Shown here in pieces: positions 1 through 6,646 of a stretch of 8,088 nt of DNA. Positions within the stretch are counted from its first letter, which is position 1; each line of letters starts with the position of its first letter. The notes below the pieces were generated by a model. The model did no database searches, was not told the DNA's origin, and saw nothing but the letters and a program-made list of their open reading frames with translations. Source of the DNA: an uncultured Prosthecobacter sp. (GTDB taxonomy: Bacteria; Verrucomicrobiota; Verrucomicrobiia; Verrucomicrobiales; Verrucomicrobiaceae); assembly GCA_937941745.1 (NCBI GenBank), contig CALDGV010000605.1, positions 1 to 8,088 of the forward strand. The letters are read 5' to 3'. Position numbers and translations under genes: made by a program.

Positions 1-447
1 CGTGGCCACTTCATCGGCGGCGCGGGTTTTTTCCTGGGCCGCCAGAATGGTCCAGGAAAGGTTTTTCACGCGTGCGGCCAGGGCGGCGCGGAACTGTTCC
101 AGCCCCAGTTCGGCGAGTTCGATGTCCTTTTGGGCGATCGCCTTGCGCAGGGAGAGACGGCCCGGCCATTCAAAGGTCTGGGTGAGCTGCACTGCCCAGG
201 TCGGTCCATCGGTCAGGTCGTTGGTCGCGAGGTCGCGCACCCGCCAGTTGCCCACACCGGTCATCAGGTCGGGGTTCTTGATCTCGCCCGCCTTGATCTT
301 GCCACCCTTGGCGGCGTCCACCTGGGCTTCGTAGTAGCGGAGTTCGGGATGAGTGGCCAGAGCCTTTTGAATCAAGGACTGGACGGTGAAGGGGTCGGCA
401 AAGACGGAGGAGGTCAGCAGGCAGAAGGCCAGTAGGGAGGTTTTCAT
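1..447 (-). CDS. TolC-family outer-membrane efflux protein, CzcC-like (N-terminal part; runs off left edge)
   Basis: The reading frame opens at an ATG (447-445) and stays open for 149 codons to the edge, so only the N-terminal third or so of a usual 400-470-residue TolC/CzcC protein is visible. Residues 1-17 form a signal peptide (MKTSLLAFCLLTSSVFA, then DPF). The mature start, with the pattern SLIQKALATHPELRYYEAQVDAAKG, is the classic first helix of the outer membrane efflux protein family. A later TQTFEWPGRLSLRKAIA stretch matches the family's 'Q.f..PGK/R....' segment before the long helices. The family forms trimeric outer-membrane channels that work with an RND pump and a periplasmic adaptor to export metals or drugs. 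The substrate cannot be read from this fragment; metal export (CzcC-type) is my inference. There is no clear Shine-Dalgarno. The gene lies 117 nt downstream of the His/Cys-containing hypothetical gene, on the same strand. Confidence 0.85.
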   Translation of the reverse strand, partial: MKTSLLAFCLLTSSVFADPFTVQSLIQKALATHPELRYYEAQVDAAKGGKIKAGEIKNPDLMTGVGNWRVRDLATNDLTDGPTWAVQLTQTFEWPGRLSLRKAIAQKDIELAELGLEQFRAALAARVKNLSWTILAAQEKTRAADEVAT

Positions 448-493
448 GAGCAGAAGAAACAGGGGGTTAGTGAGGTGCAGATGCGCAATACAG

Positions 494-519
494 CCCGCCC
501 CTTGATTGCTGGGTGCGGG
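494..519 (-). other. GC-rich hairpin upstream of the TolC-family gene
   Basis: Bases 494-501 can pair with 511-519: eight G-C pairs with a single bulged base at 514 and a 9-nt loop. It lies about 50 nt before the efflux gene start. In the minus-strand transcript no U-run follows it, so a standard intrinsic terminator is not supported. A leader or attenuator structure, or a processed spacer, is possible. The structure was found by eye and is unscored. Confidence 0.4.
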
Positions 520-532
520 GGTGAAGAAAGGT

Positions 533-553
533 GTCTGCCGGCAGTCAGCAGAC
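533..553 (-). repeat. Inverted repeat (GTCTGC-N9-GCAGAC) between hypothetical gene and efflux gene
   Basis: A perfect 6-bp inverted repeat (533-538 and 548-553) encloses a 9-nt loop, and a perfect 10-bp palindrome (CTGCCGGCAG, 535-544) overlaps its left arm. It starts 12 nt past the stop codon of the hypothetical gene in the transcription direction, followed by a short pyrimidine-rich stretch (ACCTTTCTTC). It could be a weak terminator for that gene, or an operator for the efflux gene. The sequence alone does not decide. Confidence 0.4.
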
Positions 554-564
554 GGGCTGAGGGA

Positions 565-1062
565 TCAACACCTCAGAATCGTCCTCGAAGCCTTGACTTG
601 AAGGCCGTCTGTCCACACGCAGCCCTGCTGCCGTGAGGGCATGATTTTGGTCGTGAAGGCCGAGCAGGGCCGGAAATCTGACAGAACCCAGCGGGCAGTC
701 AGCAGCACCATCGACGGGTCACTCGGCGCGATGCGGCGTGAGTGGACGGAAGCCTGCTCCACGGAGCGGAGGCGGAAGAAATGGTCCGGCTTGTCCAGTT
801 CAGCGGGCTGCGCAGCATCCAGGTCGGGGTTCAGCCATTCCTTCAGCAGGCTGCTGATCGGGGCCGAGTGCCCGAGCACCACGCTCATTTCTCCATGATG
901 GGAGGAGCACTGCTTCAGGGTGTGATCCCCGGTGACTCCGGCCACGGCCATGATCAGCAGGGGCCCAAATGCATGCGAAGAAAGCAGCCACACCAGCAGA
1001 AGCCAGACATGCACGAGACGCGAGGGCGTCGTGCAGGGCTGGCTTGGAAAGGCGGGGTGCAT
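565..1062 (-). CDS. Hypothetical exported or membrane-anchored protein with His/Cys cluster, next to efflux gene
   Basis: This is a 165-residue protein I do not recognise as a named family. Residues 16-45 are hydrophobic (VWLLLVWLLSSHAFGPLLIM...), fitting a signal peptide or a single membrane anchor. Just after this segment lies DHTLKQCSSHHGEMSVVLGHS (residues 46-66), with four His and one Cys that could bind a transition metal. A second His-containing segment (DKPDHFFRL) is near residue 93, and three more Cys lie toward the end. The ATG start (1062) has no clear Shine-Dalgarno; an in-frame GTG at 1014 would give a tighter signal peptide. The gene sits between metG (67 nt upstream) and the TolC-family gene (117 nt downstream), all on the same strand. 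Small His-rich exported proteins accompany metal efflux operons in other bacteria, so an accessory metal-binding role is plausible but inferred. That it is a real gene is supported by its placement, filling the gap between two same-strand genes. Confidence 0.6.
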   Translation of the reverse strand: MHPAFPSQPCTTPSRLVHVWLLLVWLLSSHAFGPLLIMAVAGVTGDHTLKQCSSHHGEMSVVLGHSAPISSLLKEWLNPDLDAAQPAELDKPDHFFRLRSVEQASVHSRRIAPSDPSMVLLTARWVLSDFRPCSAFTTKIMPSRQQGCVWTDGLQVKASRTILRC

Positions 1063-1129
1063 GGGAAAAAGCGGCCCGGTTCAACGCTTCAGGTCGCGCC
1101 GGTCCTTCGAGGTTTTTTCCTGTCGGGAC

Positions 1130-2704
1130 TCAGGCTGCGGGGGCTTCGAGCTCCAGGCGGGGGAAGAGAGGCACCGGAGTACCGAGCTGATGACCGTCGG
1201 CCAGCAGCCCCCATTTCAGATCGCTGAAGACGAAGCCTTCTGGCAGGTTCCAGCCGATCTGTTCGCGGGCCACCTTCATGGCCGTGGGCAGGATGGGGTC
1301 CAGAAGCACGGTCACATGCGTCAGCGCCTCCGCCAGATGGTAGAGGACGCTGTCCAGCCGGGCGGCCTGAGCGGGGTCTTTGGCCAGTGAGAAGGGTTTC
1401 GTGCTGTCCACAAAGGCATTCGCGTGGCTGACGATCTTCCAGGCGGCGGCGATGCCCTCGTGAATGGCCCAGGAATTCATGTTTTCCAGGTAGGAGGGCA
1501 CGGCTTCGGCCACGGTCTGGCGCAGCGCCTGGTTTTCCGCGTCATCGTAACCTCCGGGCGTGAGCTTCCCGGCACGGTACTTCTGCGCCATGTTGATGCT
1601 GCGGTTCAGCAGGTTCCCGAGGCCGCCGGCGAGCTCCTTGTTGTAGCTCATGATGATGCGCTCCTCGTTGAAATCACTGTCCTGCCCGGTGGCGATGTCG
1701 CGCATGAGGTAGTAGCGCAGGCCATCGGGCGTAAAGGTGGTGGAGAGCTGGTCCGGGTCGATCACGTTGCCGAGGCTCTTGCTCATCTTGGCACCCTTCA
1801 CATTCCACCAGCCATGCACCACGAGCTTTGGGATCTGCTCGTCGGGGAAGCCGAGGGCGTGCAGCATGATCGGCCAGTAAACCGCGTGCGGTGGCACCAG
1901 GATGTCCTTGCCGATGATCTCCGCATCTGCAGGCCACAGCTTTTCAAAGCTCGGCAGGCCGGTGTTGCCCACCTCGTCAGCCAGATAACCGGCAAAGCTG
2001 ATGTAGTTCGTCAGAGCATCGAACCAGACGTAGTTCACGAACTTCTCATCAAACGGCAGGGGAATGCCCCAGCTCAGGCGTTCCAGCGGGCGGGAGATGC
2101 AGAGGTCCTGCGAATCCCCCTCCAGGGCGTTGAGCACGTCCTTGGCGCGGTTCGCGGGGAAAATGAAGTCGGGGTGGCTCTGGATGTAGCCTTTCAGCCA
2201 CTCCACATGCTCGCTGAGCTTGAAGTACCAGTTCTCCTCCTGGAGTTCGACGACCTCGCCCCATTCTTCGCCGAACACTCCATCCGGGCCGCGCTCCTTG
2301 TCCGTCAGGAACTGCTCCTGGCGCACGCTGTAAAAGCCCGTGTGGCTCTTTTTGTAGAGCTGCCCGGCATCATGCAGCTTCTGGAGAATGGCCTGCACCA
2401 CCTTCTTGTGGCGCTCGTCAGTCGTCGCGGCCCAGCCGTCAAAGCGCACGTTCAGCTTTTCCCAGAGGGCGGTGAAGTGCTGTGTGACCTCGTCCACAAA
2501 CTGCTGCGGTGTCAGCCCGGCCTTCTCAGCACTTTTCTGCACCTTCTGGCCATGCTGGTCCACGCCGGTGAGGAAGTACACCTCGCGCCCGTTCCGCCGC
2601 TGGAAGCGCGCCATGACATCGGCGAGCACTTTTTCATAGGCATGGCCGATGTGGGGCCTGCCGTTGGTGTAGTCGATGGCGGTGGTGATGTAGTAGGGCT
2701 TCAC
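1130..2704 (-). CDS. metG: Methionine--tRNA ligase (methionyl-tRNA synthetase)
   Basis: This cytoplasmic class I synthetase charges tRNA-Met with methionine using ATP. From the GTG start at 2704 the protein has 524 residues and begins MKPYYITTAIDYTNGRPHIGH, the standard family N-terminus. The HIGH signature is at residues 18-21 and KMSKS at 306-310, joined by the usual FVNYVWFDALTNYISF segment (222-237). The helical anticodon-binding domain follows and ends in LFPRLE, so the C-terminal tRNA-binding/dimerisation extension of the longer bacterial forms is absent. An upstream in-frame ATG at 2776 would add 24 unconserved residues and is rejected. The connective insertion (about 124-165, GFYSVRQEQFLTD...EENWYFKLS) has no cysteine, so the zinc knuckle of many bacterial enzymes is missing, as in mitochondrial-type MetRS. 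It lies 78 nt after the ABC ATPase gene and may be partly co-transcribed with it. Confidence 0.96.
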   Translation of the reverse strand: MKPYYITTAIDYTNGRPHIGHAYEKVLADVMARFQRRNGREVYFLTGVDQHGQKVQKSAEKAGLTPQQFVDEVTQHFTALWEKLNVRFDGWAATTDERHKKVVQAILQKLHDAGQLYKKSHTGFYSVRQEQFLTDKERGPDGVFGEEWGEVVELQEENWYFKLSEHVEWLKGYIQSHPDFIFPANRAKDVLNALEGDSQDLCISRPLERLSWGIPLPFDEKFVNYVWFDALTNYISFAGYLADEVGNTGLPSFEKLWPADAEIIGKDILVPPHAVYWPIMLHALGFPDEQIPKLVVHGWWNVKGAKMSKSLGNVIDPDQLSTTFTPDGLRYYLMRDIATGQDSDFNEERIIMSYNKELAGGLGNLLNRSINMAQKYRAGKLTPGGYDDAENQALRQTVAEAVPSYLENMNSWAIHEGIAAAWKIVSHANAFVDSTKPFSLAKDPAQAARLDSVLYHLAEALTHVTVLLDPILPTAMKVAREQIGWNLPEGFVFSDLKWGLLADGHQLGTPVPLFPRLELEAPAA

Positions 2705-2714
2705 GGGGAAAGGG

Positions 2715-2739
2715 CTCGGCGGCGTGCACGAGGGCCGAG
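2715..2739 (-). other. Hairpin in the metG 5' leader / ABC operon 3' end
   Basis: CTCGGC (2715-2720) and GCCGAG (2734-2739) can form a perfect 6-bp stem around a 13-nt loop, which itself contains the 8-bp palindrome CGTGCACG (2723-2730). In the minus-strand transcript it ends 10 nt before the metG GTG codon and is followed by CCCTTTCCCC rather than a U-run. It may limit ribosome access to metG or mark the end of the transporter message. A weak promoter-like TTGCAC lies just upstream (2763-2768) without a convincing -10 box. This is a structure by eye only. Confidence 0.35.
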
Positions 2740-2782
2740 TGTGTAGTTTTGAGTGCCTTCCCGTGCAAGCGCCCATCCAGTC

Positions 2783-3637
2783 TCACGCCGAGGCAGCCTC
2801 GAGCGCGGCATAGTCGATGGTGCGCAGGCGGTCCTTGCGTGCACCCATGCGGGGCACGCAGTCCAGCAGGGCCTGGGTGTAGGGGTGCTGGGGCTGGCTC
2901 AGGATCTGTTCGATGGGGCCGGTCTCCACGATCCGTCCGCGGAACATCACCGCCACGCGGTCGGCCACCTCCCGGATGATGCCGAGATTGTGGGTGATGA
3001 GGATCAGGCTCATGTCCAGGTCCCGGCGCAGGCTGGCCAGCAGCTCCATGATCTGCTTCTGGATGGTCACATCGAGCGCCGTGGTCGGTTCGTCAGCGAT
3101 GAGGAGCTTGGGATGGCAGCAGAGGGCCATGGCGATCATCACCCGCTGCTTCATGCCGCCGCTGAGTTCGTGCGGGTAGGCCCGCAGCCGTTTCTCCGGC
3201 TCGGTGATGCCCACTTTGTTCAGCCAGCGCAGGATCTCCGCATCGCGGTCCTTCACTTCGGGCCGGTGCAGGGACAGTGCCTCGCCAATCTGGGTGCGGA
3301 CTGTCAGCACGGGGTTGAGCGAGGTGGTGGGCTCCTGGAACACGTAAGCCACTTCCTTGCCACGCACCTTGCGCAGGTCCTTTTCCGCCATTTTCAGCAC
3401 TTCATGGCCTGCGATCCGCATCTCGGTGGCGGTGATCTGCGCCTGTGGCTCAGGCAAAAGCCGTGCAAGGGCCAGCGCGGTGGCGCTTTTGCCGCTGCCG
3501 CTTTCCCCCACGATGGCGATGGATTCGCCCTGGGCTAGGTCGAGGCTGATGCCTTTCACGGCTTCGTTAGGCGTGGTGCCATGGCGGCGGAAGGCGATCT
3601 TCAGGTCGCGGATGCGCAGGAGCGGGGTTTCAGCCAT
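2783..3637 (-). CDS. Peptide-type ABC transporter ATP-binding protein (OppD/DppD family, short C-terminus)
   Basis: This 284-residue nucleotide-binding subunit would power a peptide or related solute importer at the inner face of the cytoplasmic membrane. All ATPase motifs are present: Walker A GESGSGKSA (44-52), Q-loop Q101 in YVFQEP, signature LSGGMKQR (158-165), Walker B LLIADEP (178-184) and H-loop H216 in ITHN. QHPYTQALL (250-258) marks the start of the oligopeptide/dipeptide C-terminal region typical of OppD/DppD. Family members usually reach about 320-340 residues and carry a cysteine cluster after this point. Here the protein stops about 25 residues later with no such cluster. The ATG lies inside the end of the permease gene (8-nt overlap), indicating translational coupling. 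No partner OppF/DppF-type gene follows; metG does. The family is certain; the substrate is unknown. Confidence 0.93.
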   Translation of the reverse strand: MAETPLLRIRDLKIAFRRHGTTPNEAVKGISLDLAQGESIAIVGESGSGKSATALALARLLPEPQAQITATEMRIAGHEVLKMAEKDLRKVRGKEVAYVFQEPTTSLNPVLTVRTQIGEALSLHRPEVKDRDAEILRWLNKVGITEPEKRLRAYPHELSGGMKQRVMIAMALCCHPKLLIADEPTTALDVTIQKQIMELLASLRRDLDMSLILITHNLGIIREVADRVAVMFRGRIVETGPIEQILSQPQHPYTQALLDCVPRMGARKDRLRTIDYAALEAASA

Positions 3638-4604
3638 GGGCAGGAGCGGCGGGGGAGGGTTTCAAACGCGGTTGGATGATGTGACCCAGCACCCACAATG
3701 ACAAGGCGCAAAGCGTGGGCTTCCAAGCCACCACCAGCACGGGCAGCGGTGGTGCCAGGACCTGCTCTGAATCCAGTTCAGGCAGCAGTTTTTGCGAGAA
3801 AAGCAGGACGACTGTCCAGGCGGCCGCCTTCAGCAGGGCTCCCGCCAGCCTGCGCAGGCCATCGCCCCAGCCAGAAAGCGTGTCCAGCCGCCAGCGGGCA
3901 GGGAAAGGCAGGGCCGCCACCAGGCAAACCATCGTGCCCATCACGCTCCAGACGGCGGCAGCGCGCCCTGCCGGGTCGGGTTGGCGGAAAGCTTGCAGCA
4001 CCAGGGAGCCCACACCTTCGAGGGCCAGGGCTTCCTCCAGAGGAATCAACAGCGCCAGGGCCAGGAATCCAAAACCGAGCCAGCCCCACCTTCGGCGGTG
4101 TGGATCGGCTTCCAGATGCAGGCTCAGCGCCTGACCGGCCAGAGGCACAGAGGCGAGCGCCACGGCGGGCGTCCACGTCCAGATCCAGCGTGCCCATGCC
4201 TCCAGGGGTGCCGCCGACGGCATCGGCTCTTCACCCGTGGGCATCAGGGACCAGACCGGATGCTCCAGCACTCCAACCCAGAATCCCAGGAAGCCCCACA
4301 CGAGGCACAGCACGGGAAAAAACGCCACGGTTTTGCCCAGCCAGAAGCCGGCATGGCGGAGCGGCCCGGGGAAAAACATGGCCAGCGTGCCTGCCAGACA
4401 AAAGCTGACCCCGCCCGCGACCAGCACCTCCAGCCCGCTCGCAAGGCTGCGGTCCCACGGGGCCCGATCCCAGCCCGAGCGCCATGCCTCGGCATCTCCT
4501 CCGGCGGCCTGCCAGGCCATGAATGCTCCGGCGGGCAGCATCAGCCCCGCCGCCAGCAGACGGCGGCAGAGATCCTGTTTCCAGTGGGTGGCGGCCTGCT
4601 TCAT
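3630..4604 (-). CDS. Diverged ABC transporter permease, OppB/OppC-like
   Basis: This 324-residue polytopic membrane protein has about eight hydrophobic segments (roughly 16-35, 54-78, 86-113, 140-162, 173-190, 214-234, 255-270, 287-310). The core resembles a peptide-type permease: SLASGLEVLVAGGVSF (53-68) looks like the first helix of the permease domain, and LEEALALEGVGSLVLQAF (189-206) followed by QPD resembles the 'EtvF..pGlG.lll.Ai..rD' segment of OppB. The cytoplasmic EAA coupling loop, expected before residue 173, is reduced to a basic stretch (LEADPHRRRWGW) without the conserved EAA...G pattern. About 80 residues with two extra hydrophobic segments follow the usual permease end. The assignment rests mainly on context: its ATG overlaps the binding-protein stop by 4 nt (ATGA), and its end overlaps the ATPase gene by 8 nt. 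It is the only permease in the operon, so it may act as a homodimer (inference). Confidence 0.72.
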   Translation of the reverse strand: MKQAATHWKQDLCRRLLAAGLMLPAGAFMAWQAAGGDAEAWRSGWDRAPWDRSLASGLEVLVAGGVSFCLAGTLAMFFPGPLRHAGFWLGKTVAFFPVLCLVWGFLGFWVGVLEHPVWSLMPTGEEPMPSAAPLEAWARWIWTWTPAVALASVPLAGQALSLHLEADPHRRRWGWLGFGFLALALLIPLEEALALEGVGSLVLQAFRQPDPAGRAAAVWSVMGTMVCLVAALPFPARWRLDTLSGWGDGLRRLAGALLKAAAWTVVLLFSQKLLPELDSEQVLAPPLPVLVVAWKPTLCALSLWVLGHIIQPRLKPSPAAPAHG

Positions 4605-6646
4605 GGTGGGGAGAGCATGCGCAGCTTCACTTCGGGGCGGCCTTGAACCTGCAGGGCTGGCAGCAGTTCCTGCAAGGTCACCCCCTGGGTGGCATCCAGC
4701 CTGGGCAGGCCTGGGAAGCGGGATTCGCGGACAGCGATCTCCGCCAGATCCGTGAAAAGCGGCAGGGCTGGCTGGAGCTCGCGCAGCCGCTTCTCCACCT
4801 CCGCCGCGCGCTCAGGCACCCTGGCGGGGTCAAATTCGGCCACCAAGGCCTCCAGCAGCAGGTCGAGCTTGGGATCGCGCAGCTGGCTCACGTTGGGACC
4901 CAGCCCGCCGCTCTGCCCAGAATGCCAGAAAGGCAGCACGTCCCAGCCTGGGGAAAGCTCTCCACCAATGACGGCCGCATCAAAACGGCCGCTCTGCAGC
5001 TCCATCAGGTAGCTCTGCGCCGGCACCTCCACGATTTCTGCCCGTGCGCCGATCTCCAGCCACTGGCTGGCGATGGCCTGTGCCAGCCGCAGGCGGTCCA
5101 CATTGCCATCTGGAATCACAAAGCGCAGTGTCAGCTCCTCCTGGCCACGGCGCAGGCGCCCGCCCACATCGCGCAGCCACCCGGCTTCGGCCAGCAGGCG
5201 CAGGGCTTCACTGATCCTGGCGGGAGGCACCTGCGGGGTGGTGGAAAACCAGAATCCCGGTGGGAAGAAACTGTCGTAGCTGCGGCCCAGGCCGCCTGGC
5301 ATGGCCCGGCGCAGGCCCTCACGATCCAAGGCCATTCCCAGGGCCTGGCGTACCTTCAGATCACCCGTCAGAGCGCCTGAAGTCTGCCAAACGAGCATGA
5401 TCTGATGCCGTGCAGGCGAGCTAAGCTTCTTCAGTTGCGGCGTGGATTCCAGCAACGTGCGGGTGGAGCCTTGCAGCCAGGCAATGTCGAAGGAGCCCGT
5501 GGCTAGACCTATGCGTGTCTGCATGGGCGAGATGGCACCGAGGATCTGAATTTTGCCAGCGGGCCCGCTGCTGTGGTCCTGGCGTCGTTCCAGCCAGAAG
5601 CGGCTGCCTTCCCTCCGGCTGAGCTTCCAGGCACCGGCCCCTGGAGGGGACTGCTGCTCAAAATCCATCGTGTGCTTTTTCAGCCAGCTTTGTGGCAGGA
5701 TGGGCAGCGTCGTCCAAGCCGGGAGGGCAGGGCTGTAGGCCTTCCGATAGGTCACGCGAACGATGCCTGGCTCGGGGGCTGCGATGGACTGGATTTGGCG
5801 GAAGGCATCCCGGCCCGGCAGCGGCGCCGGGCGCGGCATCACCTCCTCCAGGGTGGCGCGCACATCGGCGGCGCTCACGGGGCTGCCGTCCGGCCAGCGC
5901 AGGTCCGGCTTCAGGCGGAAATCCAGCACCGGCTCCAGCAGCGCCGTCACCTCGCCCACAGGCGTGATTTCCGGTACAGGATGATGCCGCGGTGCCAGCC
6001 ACTCCAGCAGCGCCTGCTGAGCCTGCAGGCCGCTGCGGGAGGTCACGATCTCACACGTGCCGTCGTCATCAAACCAGAGCCGTTTGGTGCTCGGTGCGTG
6101 CAGGGGATGCTCCGCAAAGCTTTGCAGGGACAGCCGCGCACTGCGCGGTGCCGCGATGCGCATGAACGTCAAGTTTTGCGGCCTGCTGGCCGCCAGCACT
6201 TCCCGCACCTCATCGGCCACGGCCGCTCCCGGCCGCAGGAAGCGCACGACCAGCGCCTCCCCCTGGGTGACCACCGACTCCAGGTCCCATGAGGCGCGCT
6301 TTTCCACCGGCTGATCCCGCAGCTCCTGGGCGGCGGCCCGGGCTGCCTCGGCGGAATCAAACCAGCACGTCATGTCCTGCCGCCATTGCCACTGCTCCGC
6401 CAGCGCCGTCGCTAGCCGGCCCTCACGATCAATGCGGATCAGCGGTTCGTGGATGAGCTCCAGGATCTGGCGCTCGGCCTCACTGCAGGGCAGATAAGGA
6501 TTCAGCACCGTCGGAGCGCCGGGCACCAGCATCACCACCTCGTCCCCCGCATTCCGGGAGCTGTGAGCCGCCTGCCATGCCGCCCAGCCCCCGATGGCTG
6601 TCGCCATCAGGGTCACGCCGGAATAAAGCAGCCGCATCCATGCCAT
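4601..6646 (-). CDS. ABC transporter substrate-binding protein, family 5 (peptide/nickel type), with N-terminal insertion
   Basis: This 681-residue protein has an N-terminal hydrophobic segment (residues 5-27) and no lipobox cysteine, so it is probably membrane-anchored or cleaved by signal peptidase I. Family 5 landmarks are clear: VLNPYL (47-52), IHEPLIRIDREGRLATALAEQW (65-86), LDFRLKPDLRWPDGSPVSAADV (241-262), then a C-lobe with KVRQALGMALDREGLRRAM and FWHS (573-576). This family captures peptides, nickel or other solutes for uptake. The second and third landmarks are normally about 15 residues apart; here about 150 residues intervene (89-238), making the protein longer than the usual 500-560. 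The ATG start has a weak AAGG four bases upstream. It is the first gene of the transporter operon, and its stop overlaps the permease ATG by 4 nt. The substrate cannot be deduced. Confidence 0.9.
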   Translation of the reverse strand: MAWMRLLYSGVTLMATAIGGWAAWQAAHSSRNAGDEVVMLVPGAPTVLNPYLPCSEAERQILELIHEPLIRIDREGRLATALAEQWQWRQDMTCWFDSAEAARAAAQELRDQPVEKRASWDLESVVTQGEALVVRFLRPGAAVADEVREVLAASRPQNLTFMRIAAPRSARLSLQSFAEHPLHAPSTKRLWFDDDGTCEIVTSRSGLQAQQALLEWLAPRHHPVPEITPVGEVTALLEPVLDFRLKPDLRWPDGSPVSAADVRATLEEVMPRPAPLPGRDAFRQIQSIAAPEPGIVRVTYRKAYSPALPAWTTLPILPQSWLKKHTMDFEQQSPPGAGAWKLSRREGSRFWLERRQDHSSGPAGKIQILGAISPMQTRIGLATGSFDIAWLQGSTRTLLESTPQLKKLSSPARHQIMLVWQTSGALTGDLKVRQALGMALDREGLRRAMPGGLGRSYDSFFPPGFWFSTTPQVPPARISEALRLLAEAGWLRDVGGRLRRGQEELTLRFVIPDGNVDRLRLAQAIASQWLEIGARAEIVEVPAQSYLMELQSGRFDAAVIGGELSPGWDVLPFWHSGQSGGLGPNVSQLRDPKLDLLLEALVAEFDPARVPERAAEVEKRLRELQPALPLFTDLAEIAVRESRFPGLPRLDATQGVTLQELLPALQVQGRPEVKLRMLSPP

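Noticed and set aside
1100..1122. CCTTCGAGG followed by TTTTTT on the plus strand, a possible terminator
   Set aside because: The stem is only three base pairs, and no plus-strand gene ends there.
742..1390. Plus-strand frames opposite the hypothetical gene and the metG end
   Set aside because: They overlap each other and metG, lack ribosome sites and show no conserved features. The minus-strand frame with a hydrophobic N-terminus is the better candidate.
1424..2746. 440-codon open frame on the plus strand opposite metG
   Set aside because: It lies almost wholly antisense to a clear metG; its composition (His/Val/Leu/Gly-rich, no family features) is the usual shadow of a GC-rich gene.
2704..2776. 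Upstream ATG giving a 24-residue N-terminal extension of MetRS
   Set aside because: The extension is Pro/Ser/Thr-rich and unlike MetRS, while the GTG codon sits exactly where the family's N-terminus begins.
2753..3538. 261-codon open frame on the plus strand opposite the ABC ATPase gene
   Set aside because: The antisense strand encodes an ATPase with every motif intact; this frame has no recognisable domain and is explained by codon bias.
3792..4646. Several long plus-strand frames (about 140-285 codons) over the permease gene
   Set aside because: Their Arg/Gln/Pro-rich translations show no domain features, and the minus-strand permease is supported by 4- and 8-nt overlaps with its operon partners.
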